From: a virus
Length of the DNA: 55,284 bases
Strand: one strand, 5' to 3'
IMG/VR virus record: IMGVR_UViG_3300027749_003730
Location: 1 to 55,284 of that record
The position numbers and the translations under genes were made by a program. This document shows positions 7,041 to 14,211 of this stretch, piece after piece. The first letter of the stretch is position 1; each line of letters starts with the position of its first letter. The notes under the pieces were generated by a model. The model saw only the letters and a list, made by a program, of their open reading frames with translations. It did no database searches and was not told the origin of the DNA.

Positions 7041-7114
7041 GCGGGGTTCGTATAGTGGTAATACCTTAGCCTTCCAAGCTAAAGCGAGGAGTTCGATTCT
7101 CCTACCCCGCTCCA
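7041..7114 (+). tRNA. tRNA-Gly (TCC)
   Basis: The acceptor GCGGGGT/ACCCCGC is perfect. The anticodon stem TTAGC/GCTAA has loop CTTCCAA, giving TCC. The T loop is TTCGATT, the discriminator is T and the CCA is encoded. It is the second glycine tRNA in the window and reads GGA/GGG rather than GGC. Confidence 0.95.
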
Positions 7115-7142
7115 TATTTTCGTTAACTATAAAAGGTATATT

Positions 7143-7370
7143 ATGGCATTAGGTTTAAGTCGTGGCCCGCAGATTGACACAGATAAATGTGTTGAGCTGT
7201 CAGGCGGTAATAGATTTGATTTGGTTATCATGGCAGCAGTTCGTTGCCGTGAATTGGCTAGAGAGCATCGTCAAGCCGAACGTGGATACCAACTAAATGC
7301 ACCAGTCACTGCTCTGCTTGAATTTCAAACAGGTAAGATTGGACGTGAGTATATTAGAAAAGTTAGATAA
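7143..7370 (+). CDS. RNA polymerase omega subunit (RpoZ)-like protein
   Basis: This 75-residue protein matches the conserved core of bacterial RpoZ. GGNRFDLVIMAAVRCREL (residues 21-38) aligns with the NRFELV-AA-RARQL signature that wraps the beta-prime C-terminus. The later NAPVTALLEFQTGKIGREY (about 52-70) aligns with the TVIALREIEEG segment. The length fits the family (70-100 aa). Omega helps assemble host RNA polymerase and takes part in ppGpp sensing, so a phage copy could replace or compete with the host subunit. An AAAGG site precedes the ATG. It lies between tRNA-Gly and tRNA-Val, away from any other transcription gene. Confidence 0.75.
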   Translation: MALGLSRGPQIDTDKCVELSGGNRFDLVIMAAVRCRELAREHRQAERGYQLNAPVTALLEFQTGKIGREYIRKVR

Positions 7371-7377
7371 GAATTTT

Positions 7378-7452
7378 GCCTGGATAGCTCAGGGGTAGAG
7401 CGTCTCCTTTACACGGAGAGGGTCCGCGGTTCGAAACCGTGTCCAGGTACCA
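7378..7452 (+). tRNA. tRNA-Val (TAC)
   Basis: The acceptor GCCTGGA/TCCAGGT has a terminal G-U. The anticodon loop TTTACAC gives TAC within a TCTCC/GGAGA stem. The T loop is TTCGAAA, the discriminator is A and the CCA is encoded. Confidence 0.93.
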
Positions 7453-7457
7453 AGTTT

Positions 7458-7534
7458 CGGAGTGTGGCGCAGTCTGGTAGCGCACCTGGTTTGGGACCAG
7501 GGGGTCCAAGGTTCGAATCCTTGTACTCCGACCA
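7458..7534 (+). tRNA. tRNA-Pro (TGG)
   Basis: The acceptor CGGAGTG/TACTCCG includes one G-U and has the C1-G72 pair typical of bacterial tRNA-Pro. The anticodon stem CCTGG/CCAGG has loop TTTGGGA, giving TGG. The discriminator is A and the CCA is encoded. Confidence 0.95.
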
Positions 7535-7547
7535 ATTATGAGATAAA

Positions 7548-8708
7548 ATGAAAAGACTAACAGTAGTAGGACGCGGAACAGTTGGATGCATGGCAATTGC
7601 CCATTTTTTAAGATGGACTGATTGGGAAATCATTTGGGCATATGATCCTACTATTGCTCCGGTTGCTGTTGGCGAAGGCACTACCCTTGCTGTACCTCGA
7701 TCTCTAAAAGACAGTATGAAATTTAGGTATACTGATATGGAAGCAATTGACTCTACTGTAAAATTAGGTGTACGCAAACACAATTGGGGAAGCAACGGTA
7801 CACTATTTGATCATTCATTTGGAATAGGTGATGTTGGATTGCATTTTAATGCAGTTAATTTCCAAAATTATATTTTTGAAAAATTAAAGATTCATCCTAG
7901 AATAACATTATTAGAAAAATCAGTTAGTCCAGACGAAGTTGATTCAGATTACGTTATGATGTGTACTGGAACCCCAACAGATTTTACAGACTACAATACT
8001 ATAAAACATATACCAATTAATGCATGTTATGTCTCACAGTGCCCGTGGGAATTAGCTAGATTTAATTATACACTTGCAATAGCTAGACCTTATGGTTGGA
8101 TATTTGGTATACCACTGAATAATAGATGTAGTATTGGATATATGTATAATTCTGATATTAATACGTTAGATGAAGTTAAAGCAGACAGTGAGATTGTATT
8201 AAAAGAATACGGGTTAACTCCATCACTGCAACGAGAGATAAAATTTTCTAATTACTTTAGAAAAAATAATTTTTCAGACCGAGTAGTATACAATGGAAAT
8301 TCATCTTTCTTTTTGGAACCATTAGAGGCAACATCAACTGCATTATCTGATCAGATTACACGATTTTGTATCGACATATGGAAAGATAAAACTCTTAATG
8401 CTATAGATGCAAATCGCAAATATAATATTATGATAGACGAAATTGAATCTATGATTAGTATGCATTATATGTCTGGTTCAATTTATCAAACAAAATTTTG
8501 GGATCATGCGATGAATTTAGGCGAAGAAAAAATTAGAGAACAATTTAAGAATAATACTCCGTTCTCGCAAATTATTAGAGCGGCGCTTAGTTCTACATCA
8601 ATGTTTGATTTATATCCAATTGAAATTGGTACTTGGGGACTGTTATCTTATAAGACAAACATTGACGGTTTGGGTATTAGAGATCGGCTTAAAAATTTAG
8701 AAAATTAA
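7548..8708 (+). CDS. Tryptophan-halogenase-like flavoprotein (copy 1)
   Basis: This 386-residue protein carries the marks of flavin-dependent halogenases: a GRGTVG dinucleotide-binding loop (about 8-13), VAVGEGTTLAVP (about 40-51) matching the GES/GEGT element, GWIFGIP near residue 183 in place of the classical GWxWxIP, and FFLEPLEATST near 261-271. Such enzymes use FADH2, O2 and halide to halogenate aromatic substrates such as tryptophan. A viral member (VirX1 from a cyanophage) has been characterised. The protein is shorter than most bacterial halogenases. A related gene lies at 36724-37887. A flavin reductase partner is not obvious, unless the nitroreductase at 316-1080 serves. Confidence 0.78.
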   Translation: MKRLTVVGRGTVGCMAIAHFLRWTDWEIIWAYDPTIAPVAVGEGTTLAVPRSLKDSMKFRYTDMEAIDSTVKLGVRKHNWGSNGTLFDHSFGIGDVGLHFNAVNFQNYIFEKLKIHPRITLLEKSVSPDEVDSDYVMMCTGTPTDFTDYNTIKHIPINACYVSQCPWELARFNYTLAIARPYGWIFGIPLNNRCSIGYMYNSDINTLDEVKADSEIVLKEYGLTPSLQREIKFSNYFRKNNFSDRVVYNGNSSFFLEPLEATSTALSDQITRFCIDIWKDKTLNAIDANRKYNIMIDEIESMISMHYMSGSIYQTKFWDHAMNLGEEKIREQFKNNTPFSQIIRAALSSTSMFDLYPIEIGTWGLLSYKTNIDGLGIRDRLKNLEN

Positions 8709-8722
8709 TTTAGCCAAAAGAG

Positions 8723-8751
8723 TAGACAAGGCAGTGCAATACTGTTATAAT
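8723..8751 (+). promoter_or_regulatory. Sigma-70 promoter of the noncoding region ahead of the TROVE gene
   Basis: TAGACA (8723-8728), 17 bases, then TATAAT (8746-8751). Transcription would begin near 8758, just before a GCAAG-GAAA-CTTGC hairpin. No terminator is visible before the TROVE start, so the transcript could be a leader of about 520 bases continuous with the TROVE message. Confidence 0.75.
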
Positions 8752-8775
8752 AGATACATAGCAAGGAAACTTGCA

Positions 8776-8805
8776 AAAAGTTTTAGGATCGGTACAGCAA
8801 TTCAT
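8776..8805 (+). repeat. CAGCAA motif copy 1
   Basis: First of three related segments. The shared frame is AGTYWTAGRAT, six variable bases, then CAGCAA followed by T or CT. In this copy the sequence before CAGCAA is TTTTAGGATCGGTA. It does not form its own strong hairpin, unlike copies 2 and 3. Confidence 0.6.
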
Positions 8806-8949
8806 ACATACTATGGAATGTTAGACACTGTGGTAGAAACTGGAGCAGAGTGCGTAAAAACACCGAGCGTTGAAGGGGTCTATTGAAACAAGACTAACGA
8901 GCACAGAGTGATGGCCTGTGTAAAATAAAAGCAGTCAAAAACGATCCTG

Positions 8950-8979
8950 TTTAGTCATAGGATGACTACAGCAATTTAA
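8950..8979 (+). repeat. CAGCAA motif copy 2
   Basis: Second copy. It contains the perfect inverted repeat TAGTCAT-AGG-ATGACTA (8952-8968) flanked by CTG and CAG, and is preceded by CGATCCTGTT. The CGATC(AT)CCTGTT lead-in is shared with copy 3. The start lies 174 bases after copy 1. Confidence 0.65.
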
Positions 8980-9200
8980 AATAAAACGCACTTAATGCAG
9001 TAGACAGTGACCCGCAAGGTTGCAGTAGATAAGACAGAAATGTCTAAGCCTACACACTAATGGAACTGATGACACAAGGGAAAGCACCTTGTATGATGTT
9101 TGTACAGAAAAATACAAACTAGTCAACATGAATGTTGATAGGGTCTGGGTGCTATAATTGGCCAGACCAGAAAATAAACAAATTGGCACGATCATCCTGT

Positions 9201-9230
9201 TAAAGTTTTAGAATGTTAACAGCAACTTTA
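9201..9230 (+). repeat. CAGCAA motif copy 3
   Basis: Third copy, 251 bases after copy 2. It is preceded by CGATCATCCTG and forms a CTGTTAA/TTAACAG stem (9198-9222) that ends in the shared CAGCAA. It lies about 50 bases ahead of the TROVE start codon, so it could also influence translation of that gene. Confidence 0.65.
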
Positions 9231-9277
9231 AATTTCAACTATAATCGAAAATAAAATACATTCTGTGAGGTAATAAA

Positions 9278-10690
9278 ATGAACGCATTTGTAAACGCAAT
9301 AGCAAATCAAGAAGCCCGTACTGCCAATGGCATGAAGGCTCGTAAGTCAACAGCCAACGCCAACGTTGATCTGTTCTACAAGATCGGTGCAAGCCGTGGT
9401 AAGAACATCACTGGTGAGTTCACTGCGGCTTACGTAGAAAATTCCGACGTAGCACTACGCATCGTACAATGGGCACGTGATGTCCGTGGTGGTGCAGGCG
9501 AACGTCAACTGTTCCGTGACCTTTTGGTCCACCTAGAAAAGACTGACCCAGATGCCGCTTTGGCTTTGCTGAAGAAGGTACCTGAAGTTGGTCGCTGGGA
9601 TGACATCTTTGTCTTCTCAACCCCTGCTCTGAAGACAGCTGCCTACACAATGTTAGGCGATGCTCTTCGAGCGCAAAATGGTCTTGCTGCCAAGTGGACA
9701 CCACGTAAGGGCAAGATCGCGGCTGAAGTACGAGCATTCTTTGGAATGACTCCTAAGCAGTATCGCAAGTCATTGGTAGCAATGACTACAGTTGTTGAAA
9801 CACAAATGTGTGCTAACGACTGGGATAACATCAACTTCTCACATGTCCCATCTGTGGCTGCTCGCAACTACAAGAAGGCATTTGGTCGTCACACACCTCT
9901 ATTCGCAGAGTATGTGGCTAAGTTAGTATCAGGTGATAAGACTGTTAAGGTTAACGCCAACGCAATCTTTCCACATGATGTACTCAAGGGTGTTATCAAC
10001 CACTACGGTATGAACTTGAGCAAGGTTGACACTGACCACGTTGTGGCACAGTGGGACGCACTGCCAAACTACGTAGGTGAAGCAAGTATTCTACCATTGG
10101 TAGACGTATCTGGTTCTATGAGCTGCCCAGCTGGTAAGAACACAGGTGTGACTTGCATGGATGTTTCAGTCAGCCTTGGCTTGTACTTGGCTGACAAGAA
10201 CAAGGGTGTGTTCAAGGACACATTCTTAACATTCAGTGACAAGCCTGCACTGATGACCCTAAAGGGTAATGTAGTCCAAAAGGCTGCACAAATGGTTAAG
10301 AGTGATTGGGGAATGAGTACTAACCTACACGCCGCTTTCACTAAGATCCTTGACGTGGCTGTCAAGGGTTCTGCACCACAAAGTGACATGCCAGCAATGG
10401 TATTGATCTTGAGTGACATGCAGTTTAATCAATGTGTCAAGAATGACGACAGTGCAATGGCAATGATCGAACGCAAGTTTGAAGCAGCCGGATACACATG
10501 TCCAAAGGTTGTCTTCTGGAACCTAAACGCAAGTGATAACGTTCCAGTTAAGGCAGACAAGAGTGGTGCCGCTCTTGTTAGTGGATTCAGTCCAGCTATC
10601 ATGGCTAGCTTGCTAGGCGCTGATGTGGATCAATTCACTCCAGAAGGTATCATGCTTAAGACTGTAATGGTTCCACGCTACGATATCTAA
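9278..10690 (+). CDS. TROVE domain (Ro60-like) RNA-binding protein
   Basis: This 470-residue protein has the N-terminal alpha-helical TROVE repeats (about 1-260, with RIVQWARDVRGGAGERQLFR near 62-81 as a signature) followed by a von Willebrand A-like domain. The metal-ion site of that domain is visible as VDVSGSMS near residue 275. Ro60 proteins form rings that bind Y RNAs and ends of misfolded RNAs, and bacterial homologues act with PNPase in RNA degradation. The start has a GAGG site. Codon use is richer in C and G at third positions (AAG, AAC, GAC) than in neighbours, which suggests different ancestry or high expression. A strong terminator follows. The upstream 0.5-kb noncoding region probably supplies its RNA partner. 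Confidence 0.9.
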   Translation: MNAFVNAIANQEARTANGMKARKSTANANVDLFYKIGASRGKNITGEFTAAYVENSDVALRIVQWARDVRGGAGERQLFRDLLVHLEKTDPDAALALLKKVPEVGRWDDIFVFSTPALKTAAYTMLGDALRAQNGLAAKWTPRKGKIAAEVRAFFGMTPKQYRKSLVAMTTVVETQMCANDWDNINFSHVPSVAARNYKKAFGRHTPLFAEYVAKLVSGDKTVKVNANAIFPHDVLKGVINHYGMNLSKVDTDHVVAQWDALPNYVGEASILPLVDVSGSMSCPAGKNTGVTCMDVSVSLGLYLADKNKGVFKDTFLTFSDKPALMTLKGNVVQKAAQMVKSDWGMSTNLHAAFTKILDVAVKGSAPQSDMPAMVLILSDMQFNQCVKNDDSAMAMIERKFEAAGYTCPKVVFWNLNASDNVPVKADKSGAALVSGFSPAIMASLLGADVDQFTPEGIMLKTVMVPRYDI

Positions 10691-10712
10691 CTGTTGTAAA
10701 AACGCAACACTG

Positions 10713-10747
10713 AACCCAGTCAGCTCAGGTTGACTGGGTTTCTTTTT
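10713..10747 (+). terminator. Rho-independent terminator after the TROVE gene
   Basis: A 10-bp perfect stem AACCCAGTCA/TGACTGGGTT with an 8-base loop is followed by TTTCTTTTT. The descending arm contains TTGACT, which also serves as the -35 box of the next promoter. Confidence 0.9.
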
Positions 10748-10758
10748 GAGTATATAAT
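10730..10758 (+). promoter_or_regulatory. Sigma-70 promoter embedded in the terminator
   Basis: TTGACT (10730-10735), 17 bases, then TATAAT (10753-10758). The -35 box lies inside the 3' arm of the TROVE terminator hairpin. It would drive the methyltransferase and kinase genes that follow. Confidence 0.75.
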
Positions 10759-10782
10759 ATACATATAAGGAAATTTAAATTA

Positions 10783-11430
10783 ATGGCTATTATCGATACC
10801 CCAAGAATTAGTATGCATCCGCAGTTCTTATTTCAAAGCACAGAATTAATTAAACGTAAAGTTGTTTTGCGCGAATCTATAAATTTCATCAAGTTAGACG
10901 GATTATATTTAGAATTTGGTGTGTCGTGGGGTCATACTATTAATTACATATCAAAGTGCTTACCTACAAAGACTATCTACGGATTTGATTCCTGGCAGGG
11001 CATTCCAGAAGATTGGCTATGTAAGGGAAAAGTATTTCCAGCCGGGAGCTATAGCACCAAAGGAGAGCTTCCAAAGGTAAATGAAAATGTGCAGTTAATT
11101 TCAGGAATGTTTGAAGATACATTGCCAATATTTGTAAAAGAGAATTCTAACATACCAATAGCATATATGCACATTGATTGTGATTTATATTCATCAACTA
11201 AGACAGTTTTTAAATATATAGGATCTATGATTGTTCCAGGAACGGTAATAGTGTTTGACGAATATATACAAGATGCAGGCGAGAAACAAGCATTCAACGA
11301 ATGGTTAGAAGAGTCTGGATTATATGCATCTGTAATTAGATCATCTCCACAACAGGCAAGTTTTATAATAACATCTAATTTAAATCCCCCCGATTTAAGT
11401 AATATTCTTTGGTCGTTAGACCCGTTATAA
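10783..11430 (+). CDS. Class I SAM-dependent methyltransferase (TylF/MycF-like)
   Basis: This 215-residue protein resembles small O-methyltransferases of the TylF/MycF or class I type. It has a YLEFGVSWGHT SAM-binding loop (about 43-53), FDSWQGIPE (about 68-76), an acidic MHIDCDLYSST strand (about 127-137) that would hold metal or substrate, and VFDEYIQD (about 153-160) further on. It would transfer a methyl group to a sugar, phenol or peptide hydroxyl. An AAGGAA site precedes the ATG and a promoter lies just upstream. No partner pathway is evident, though glycan-type genes are nearby. Confidence 0.72.
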   Translation: MAIIDTPRISMHPQFLFQSTELIKRKVVLRESINFIKLDGLYLEFGVSWGHTINYISKCLPTKTIYGFDSWQGIPEDWLCKGKVFPAGSYSTKGELPKVNENVQLISGMFEDTLPIFVKENSNIPIAYMHIDCDLYSSTKTVFKYIGSMIVPGTVIVFDEYIQDAGEKQAFNEWLEESGLYASVIRSSPQQASFIITSNLNPPDLSNILWSLDPL

Positions 11431-11448
11431 TTTTAGGAGTATTAATTA

Positions 11449-11916
11449 ATGACAAAGTGTTATCAATTAGTAGGAGTTCCAGGTTCTGGGAAAAGCACCT
11501 GGATCAAGAACCAAATATGGGCGTTAGGTTTAACCGTAGTCTCTACAGATGCGTTTGTGGAAGACTATGCTAGATCACAAGGCAAGACCTACTCGGAAGT
11601 GTTTGTAGACTACATGCCCACAGCAGTCAATCTAATGGCCGAACAGGTGGTTAGAGCCCGTACGCTGGATCATACTATAATTTGGGACCAAACTAGCACG
11701 ACTCTTGCTAGTCGAGCTCGTAAGTTTAACATGTTGCCCGACTATGAACATATTGCTGTAGTGTTTCGAACACCTGAGCATAAAGAACTTATGCGTCGAC
11801 TGGAAAGTCGGTGGGTAGATGGAAAGATTATTCCCGAACATGTTATTGCTAGTATGATTGCTAGTTGGGAAGAACCTACAGAGGAAGAAGGTTTTAAGGA
11901 AATTTGGTATGTATAA
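11449..11916 (+). CDS. P-loop kinase, polynucleotide-kinase-like
   Basis: This 155-residue protein of the AAA_33 / T4 Pnkp 5'-kinase type has a Walker A GVPGSGKSTW at about residues 9-18, an STDAFVEDYA segment near 31-40 where the catalytic Asp sits, and a C-terminal RRLESRWVDGKIIP lid with arginines. Only the kinase half is present, and no phosphatase domain follows. It may phosphorylate RNA or DNA 5' ends or a nucleoside. Its position close to the TROVE gene is suggestive of RNA repair, but no RNA ligase is seen. A TAGGAG site precedes the ATG. Confidence 0.72.
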   Translation: MTKCYQLVGVPGSGKSTWIKNQIWALGLTVVSTDAFVEDYARSQGKTYSEVFVDYMPTAVNLMAEQVVRARTLDHTIIWDQTSTTLASRARKFNMLPDYEHIAVVFRTPEHKELMRRLESRWVDGKIIPEHVIASMIASWEEPTEEEGFKEIWYV

Positions 11917-12775
11917 TCAAAAAATTATTCAAAAAAAAGTAGGGAATCAAATTATAAATTCATTCCCTTACGAAGAGTTTGGTATTAAGGGAGTCGGACA
12001 AGTCCGTAAACCTATTATATCAATGGATGATTATATCAATCATGATAGTGATTTAGATCTACATATTGAGTCCTGTAAAGGACTTGCTCTTTGTAATGAT
12101 TTTAAAATGGGAATGGTTTACGGAGGATTGCCTCCTGAAGAAGTACTTAGATTTGGAAGTCACGACTGTTGGTCAGAGATGCTACATAATTTAGATGTTT
12201 ATGACCCGTCCGGAGTTCATAGTAAGGCTCTGAAAGAAGTTGCCGACCAATCAGACAACCCTCAGCAGGCCATGTACAAGTATGCATACTTTGCTATGGG
12301 TTCTGTCATACCTTGGTTTTTTGCTTGCTACTTAAAGAAAAATGATTTTAATAAAAAAACACAGGACCTTGGTGGCTGGACTGATAATGCTAAATATTTT
12401 CCAAAAATTATAGAATATCTCGATACATTACCGTTTAAAGAAATTGGTAGAGTATTATTTTTTACAACTTATCCAAATGCTGGTGTAGCTATTCATAGAG
12501 ATAGTGTAGTATCAGAACATAAAGATCACAATATTAATCTATTTTTTGAAAGTGGTTGGCGGCCAAGTTTCATTTGGGACGAAAAGAAAAAAGAAAAAGT
12601 ATATCTTGAAAAAGGTGCTCGCAGTTATTTCTTTAACAACAGAGATTACCACGGTGTAGATCCAGAGCCAATTTTTAGATATACCCTCCGCGTTGATGGC
12701 ACGTTTACAGATGAGCTTTGTGATAAGTTAAAATTAGAAAACGGATATACTTGGAAATGGAAATACCAGACTTGA
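11909..12775 (+). CDS. Putative 2OG-Fe(II) oxygenase-like protein (288 aa)
   Basis: The start at 11909 was preferred over an upstream in-frame ATG (11858) because AAGGAA lies eight bases ahead and it overlaps the kinase stop by only eight bases. The protein has a plausible DSBH core: HRDS with H-x-D near residues 191-195, a distal histidine in YHGVDPEP near 247-254, and an RYTLRVDG arginine strand just after. The N-terminal 150 residues are not recognised. The function is probably hydroxylation of an unknown substrate. Its end coincides with the TTGACT of the next promoter. Confidence 0.5.
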   Translation: MYNQKIIQKKVGNQIINSFPYEEFGIKGVGQVRKPIISMDDYINHDSDLDLHIESCKGLALCNDFKMGMVYGGLPPEEVLRFGSHDCWSEMLHNLDVYDPSGVHSKALKEVADQSDNPQQAMYKYAYFAMGSVIPWFFACYLKKNDFNKKTQDLGGWTDNAKYFPKIIEYLDTLPFKEIGRVLFFTTYPNAGVAIHRDSVVSEHKDHNINLFFESGWRPSFIWDEKKKEKVYLEKGARSYFFNNRDYHGVDPEPIFRYTLRVDGTFTDELCDKLKLENGYTWKWKYQT

Positions 12776-12800
12776 CTAATTGTTAAATAGGTGTTATAAT
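12772..12800 (+). promoter_or_regulatory. Sigma-70 promoter, first copy of a duplicated cassette
   Basis: TTGACT (12772-12777), 17 bases, then TATAAT (12795-12800), followed by AAAGGTACTCAATGGCT. The same arrangement recurs at 13362-13422. Confidence 0.82.
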
Positions 12801-12826
12801 AACTTTTTAAACAACAAAGGTACTCA

Positions 12827-12892
12827 ATGGCTGTTAAAGGTTGCAAAATGTGTATTGATTGTCAAATTGCAAGTGAACGAATGAAAAGATAA
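12827..12892 (+). CDS. Micro-protein with CxxC motif (21 aa)
   Basis: A 21-residue frame, beginning MAVKGCKMCIDC and ending RMKR, has its own promoter, an AAAGG site seven bases before ATG and a stop overlapping the ribosome binding site of the next gene. The three cysteines (6, 9 and 12) in a CxxCxxC spacing could hold a metal. It may be a true micro-protein or just the leader peptide that couples translation of the phosphatase gene. No family is recognised. Confidence 0.4.
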   Translation: MAVKGCKMCIDCQIASERMKR

Positions 12893-12901
12893 GGAGGCAC
12901 T

Positions 12902-13369
12902 ATGCCTTGGATTGAAAATATAGCGGCAAGTGATATCCCAATTGGGTTCCATCATGCGGCTGGCCCAAACAGTATGTTGATCAGCATTGTTGATCCAGCA
13001 AGCTGGCGCCCTGTTCCAAAACATCAGTTCAAAGAAGTTCATAACTTTGAATTTTTGGATGTAGAGGAAAAGGATGAAGTTTTGGAAGAAGCTATGAAGT
13101 GCAGTCACGAGCAGGCCGCAGAGCTTGTCCGTTTGCTACAACATGCTTTGGACAATCGTATGAACGTGGTTGTTCATTGCTATGCTGGCGTTTGTCGTTC
13201 GGGTGCGGTCTGTGAAGTTGGAGTCATGATGGGCTTCGATGATACAGAGCGTTTCCGTAGTCCAAACTTGCTGGTCAAGCATCGCATGATGAAGCATTTA
13301 GGTTGGACTTACGATCCAGAAGAAAAGCCAAACATCGATGATTGGCGTACTTTTAGGTCGGTTGACTAA
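12902..13369 (+). CDS. Protein tyrosine / dual-specificity phosphatase-like protein
   Basis: This 155-residue protein has the cysteine-phosphatase P-loop HCYAGVCRSG (H92, C93, R99, i.e. HCx5R followed by S) preceded by VVV, as in DSP-type phosphatases. The upstream Asp-containing loop may be DVEEKDE near residues 53-59. It is also similar in size to the small phosphatase-like proteins of large phages. It could remove phosphate from host proteins or RNA 5' ends, and both activities are known in the fold. It has a strong AAGGAGG site and is transcribed with the 21-aa frame. Its stop region carries the next promoter. Confidence 0.8.
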   Translation: MPWIENIAASDIPIGFHHAAGPNSMLISIVDPASWRPVPKHQFKEVHNFEFLDVEEKDEVLEEAMKCSHEQAAELVRLLQHALDNRMNVVVHCYAGVCRSGAVCEVGVMMGFDDTERFRSPNLLVKHRMMKHLGWTYDPEEKPNIDDWRTFRSVD

Positions 13370-13390
13370 CTGTTATACAAGTGTTATAAT
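13362..13390 (+). promoter_or_regulatory. Sigma-70 promoter, second copy of the duplicated cassette
   Basis: TTGACT (13362-13367), 17 bases, then TATAAT (13385-13390), again followed by AAAGGTACTCAATGGCT at 13406-13422. Promoter, spacer and start region resemble 12772-12831 over roughly 60 bases. Confidence 0.82.
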
Positions 13391-13417
13391 ATTACATTAA
13401 ACAGTGAAAGGTACTCA

Positions 13418-13591
13418 ATGGCTGGAAAAGCAAAATCGGTTTATCTAACGATAACCAAAAAAGGTGCATTTAAAACAGAGTTTCAAAAAATGTTTTTTGA
13501 TGCTAAATCATTCAATGACTATGTGAAGACCGATGAGTTCAAGGCTAAATGGCCTGCTGAAGAGTATAATATTGTAAAAGAAACTTATTAA
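13418..13591 (+). CDS. Small hypothetical protein (57 aa)
   Basis: This lysine-rich 57-residue protein begins MAGKAKSVYLTITKKGAFK. It has its own promoter and an AAAGG site. The core VYLTITKKGAFKTEF followed by KSFNDYVKTDEFKAKWP looks like a compact alpha/beta fold. No family is recognised. It ends 15 bases before a metallophosphoesterase. A small takeover protein is plausible. Confidence 0.6.
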   Translation: MAGKAKSVYLTITKKGAFKTEFQKMFFDAKSFNDYVKTDEFKAKWPAEEYNIVKETY

Positions 13592-13606
13592 AGAAAGGAG
13601 GCGAAT

Positions 13607-14209
13607 ATGCCAAGTGTATTTTTAGTAAGCGACACGCACTTTGGACACATGGGCGTTTGCCGCTTTACACGCAATGATGGAGTGACCAAATTACGACCAT
13701 ATGATAGTCCTGAAGAAATGGACGAAGATATGATCGCACGTTGGAACGCCAAAGTTAAGCCAACTGATAAGGTCTATCACTTAGGTGACGTTGTTATCAA
13801 CCGTAGAGCATTGCCCACGTTGGCCCGTTTAAACGGCGACAAGGTCTTGATCCGCGGCAACCACGACATCTTCCGTGATGATGAGTACAGGTCTTACTTC
13901 CGCGAATTACGTGCATACCACGTTATGAACGGAATGATTTTAAGTCACATTCCATTACATAGTGAAAGTATGGGTCGTTTTGGTGTTAACATTCACGGAC
14001 ACTTACACGCAAATCGTGTTAAGAAGGCTAGAGGTGTTGACGCACGTACAGGAGAAATCTTATACAGTGAAGAAAACGATGTGCGTTATCATTGTGTCTG
14101 CGTTGAGCAAACAGACTTTGAACCTATCTTATTCGAAGAAGTGATTGCACGAATTGAAGCAGAAGGTGGTACTGTTGGATTTAAGAACGGTAACGGGCCG
14201 ACCATGTAA
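13607..14209 (+). CDS. Metallophosphoesterase
   Basis: This 200-residue protein shows all calcineurin-like motifs: SDTHFGH (D9, H11), YHLGDVV near 59-65, RGNHD near 86-90, a SHIPLH loop and the late HGHLHAN near 127-133. Such small phage enzymes hydrolyse phosphodiesters or phosphomonoesters with two metal ions. AAGGAGG lies before the start. The GC content is higher than in flanking oxygenase genes. A second, larger metallophosphoesterase lies at 29618-30472. Confidence 0.88.
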   Translation: MPSVFLVSDTHFGHMGVCRFTRNDGVTKLRPYDSPEEMDEDMIARWNAKVKPTDKVYHLGDVVINRRALPTLARLNGDKVLIRGNHDIFRDDEYRSYFRELRAYHVMNGMILSHIPLHSESMGRFGVNIHGHLHANRVKKARGVDARTGEILYSEENDVRYHCVCVEQTDFEPILFEEVIARIEAEGGTVGFKNGNGPTM

Positions 14210-14211
14210 GT

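Larger units (their letters stand above)
8758..9240 (+). ncRNA. Structured noncoding region with three CAGCAA motif copies, upstream of TROVE gene
   Basis: No reading frame of note occupies these bases. Many local hairpins can be drawn: GCAAG-GAAA-CTTGC (8761-8774), CACAG/CTGTG (about 8902-8920), AGACA-GAAA-TGTCT (about 9032-9045), ACAAGG/CCTTGT (about 9073-9092), GTTTGTA/TACAAAC (about 9098-9119), TCAACA-TGAA-TGTTGA (about 9123-9138) and GGTCTGG/CCAGACC (about 9142-9168). Three related motifs of about 30 bases ending in ACAGCAA recur at 8776, 8950 and 9201. Ro60 (TROVE) proteins bind noncoding Y RNAs often encoded next to them, so this region is the best candidate for the partner RNA(s). Confidence 0.6.

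Noticed and set aside
8776-9230. The three CAGCAA motifs as a CRISPR array
   Set aside because: Only three imperfect copies exist, and the spacing (174 and 251 bases) is neither uniform nor in the CRISPR range. No cas gene is present.
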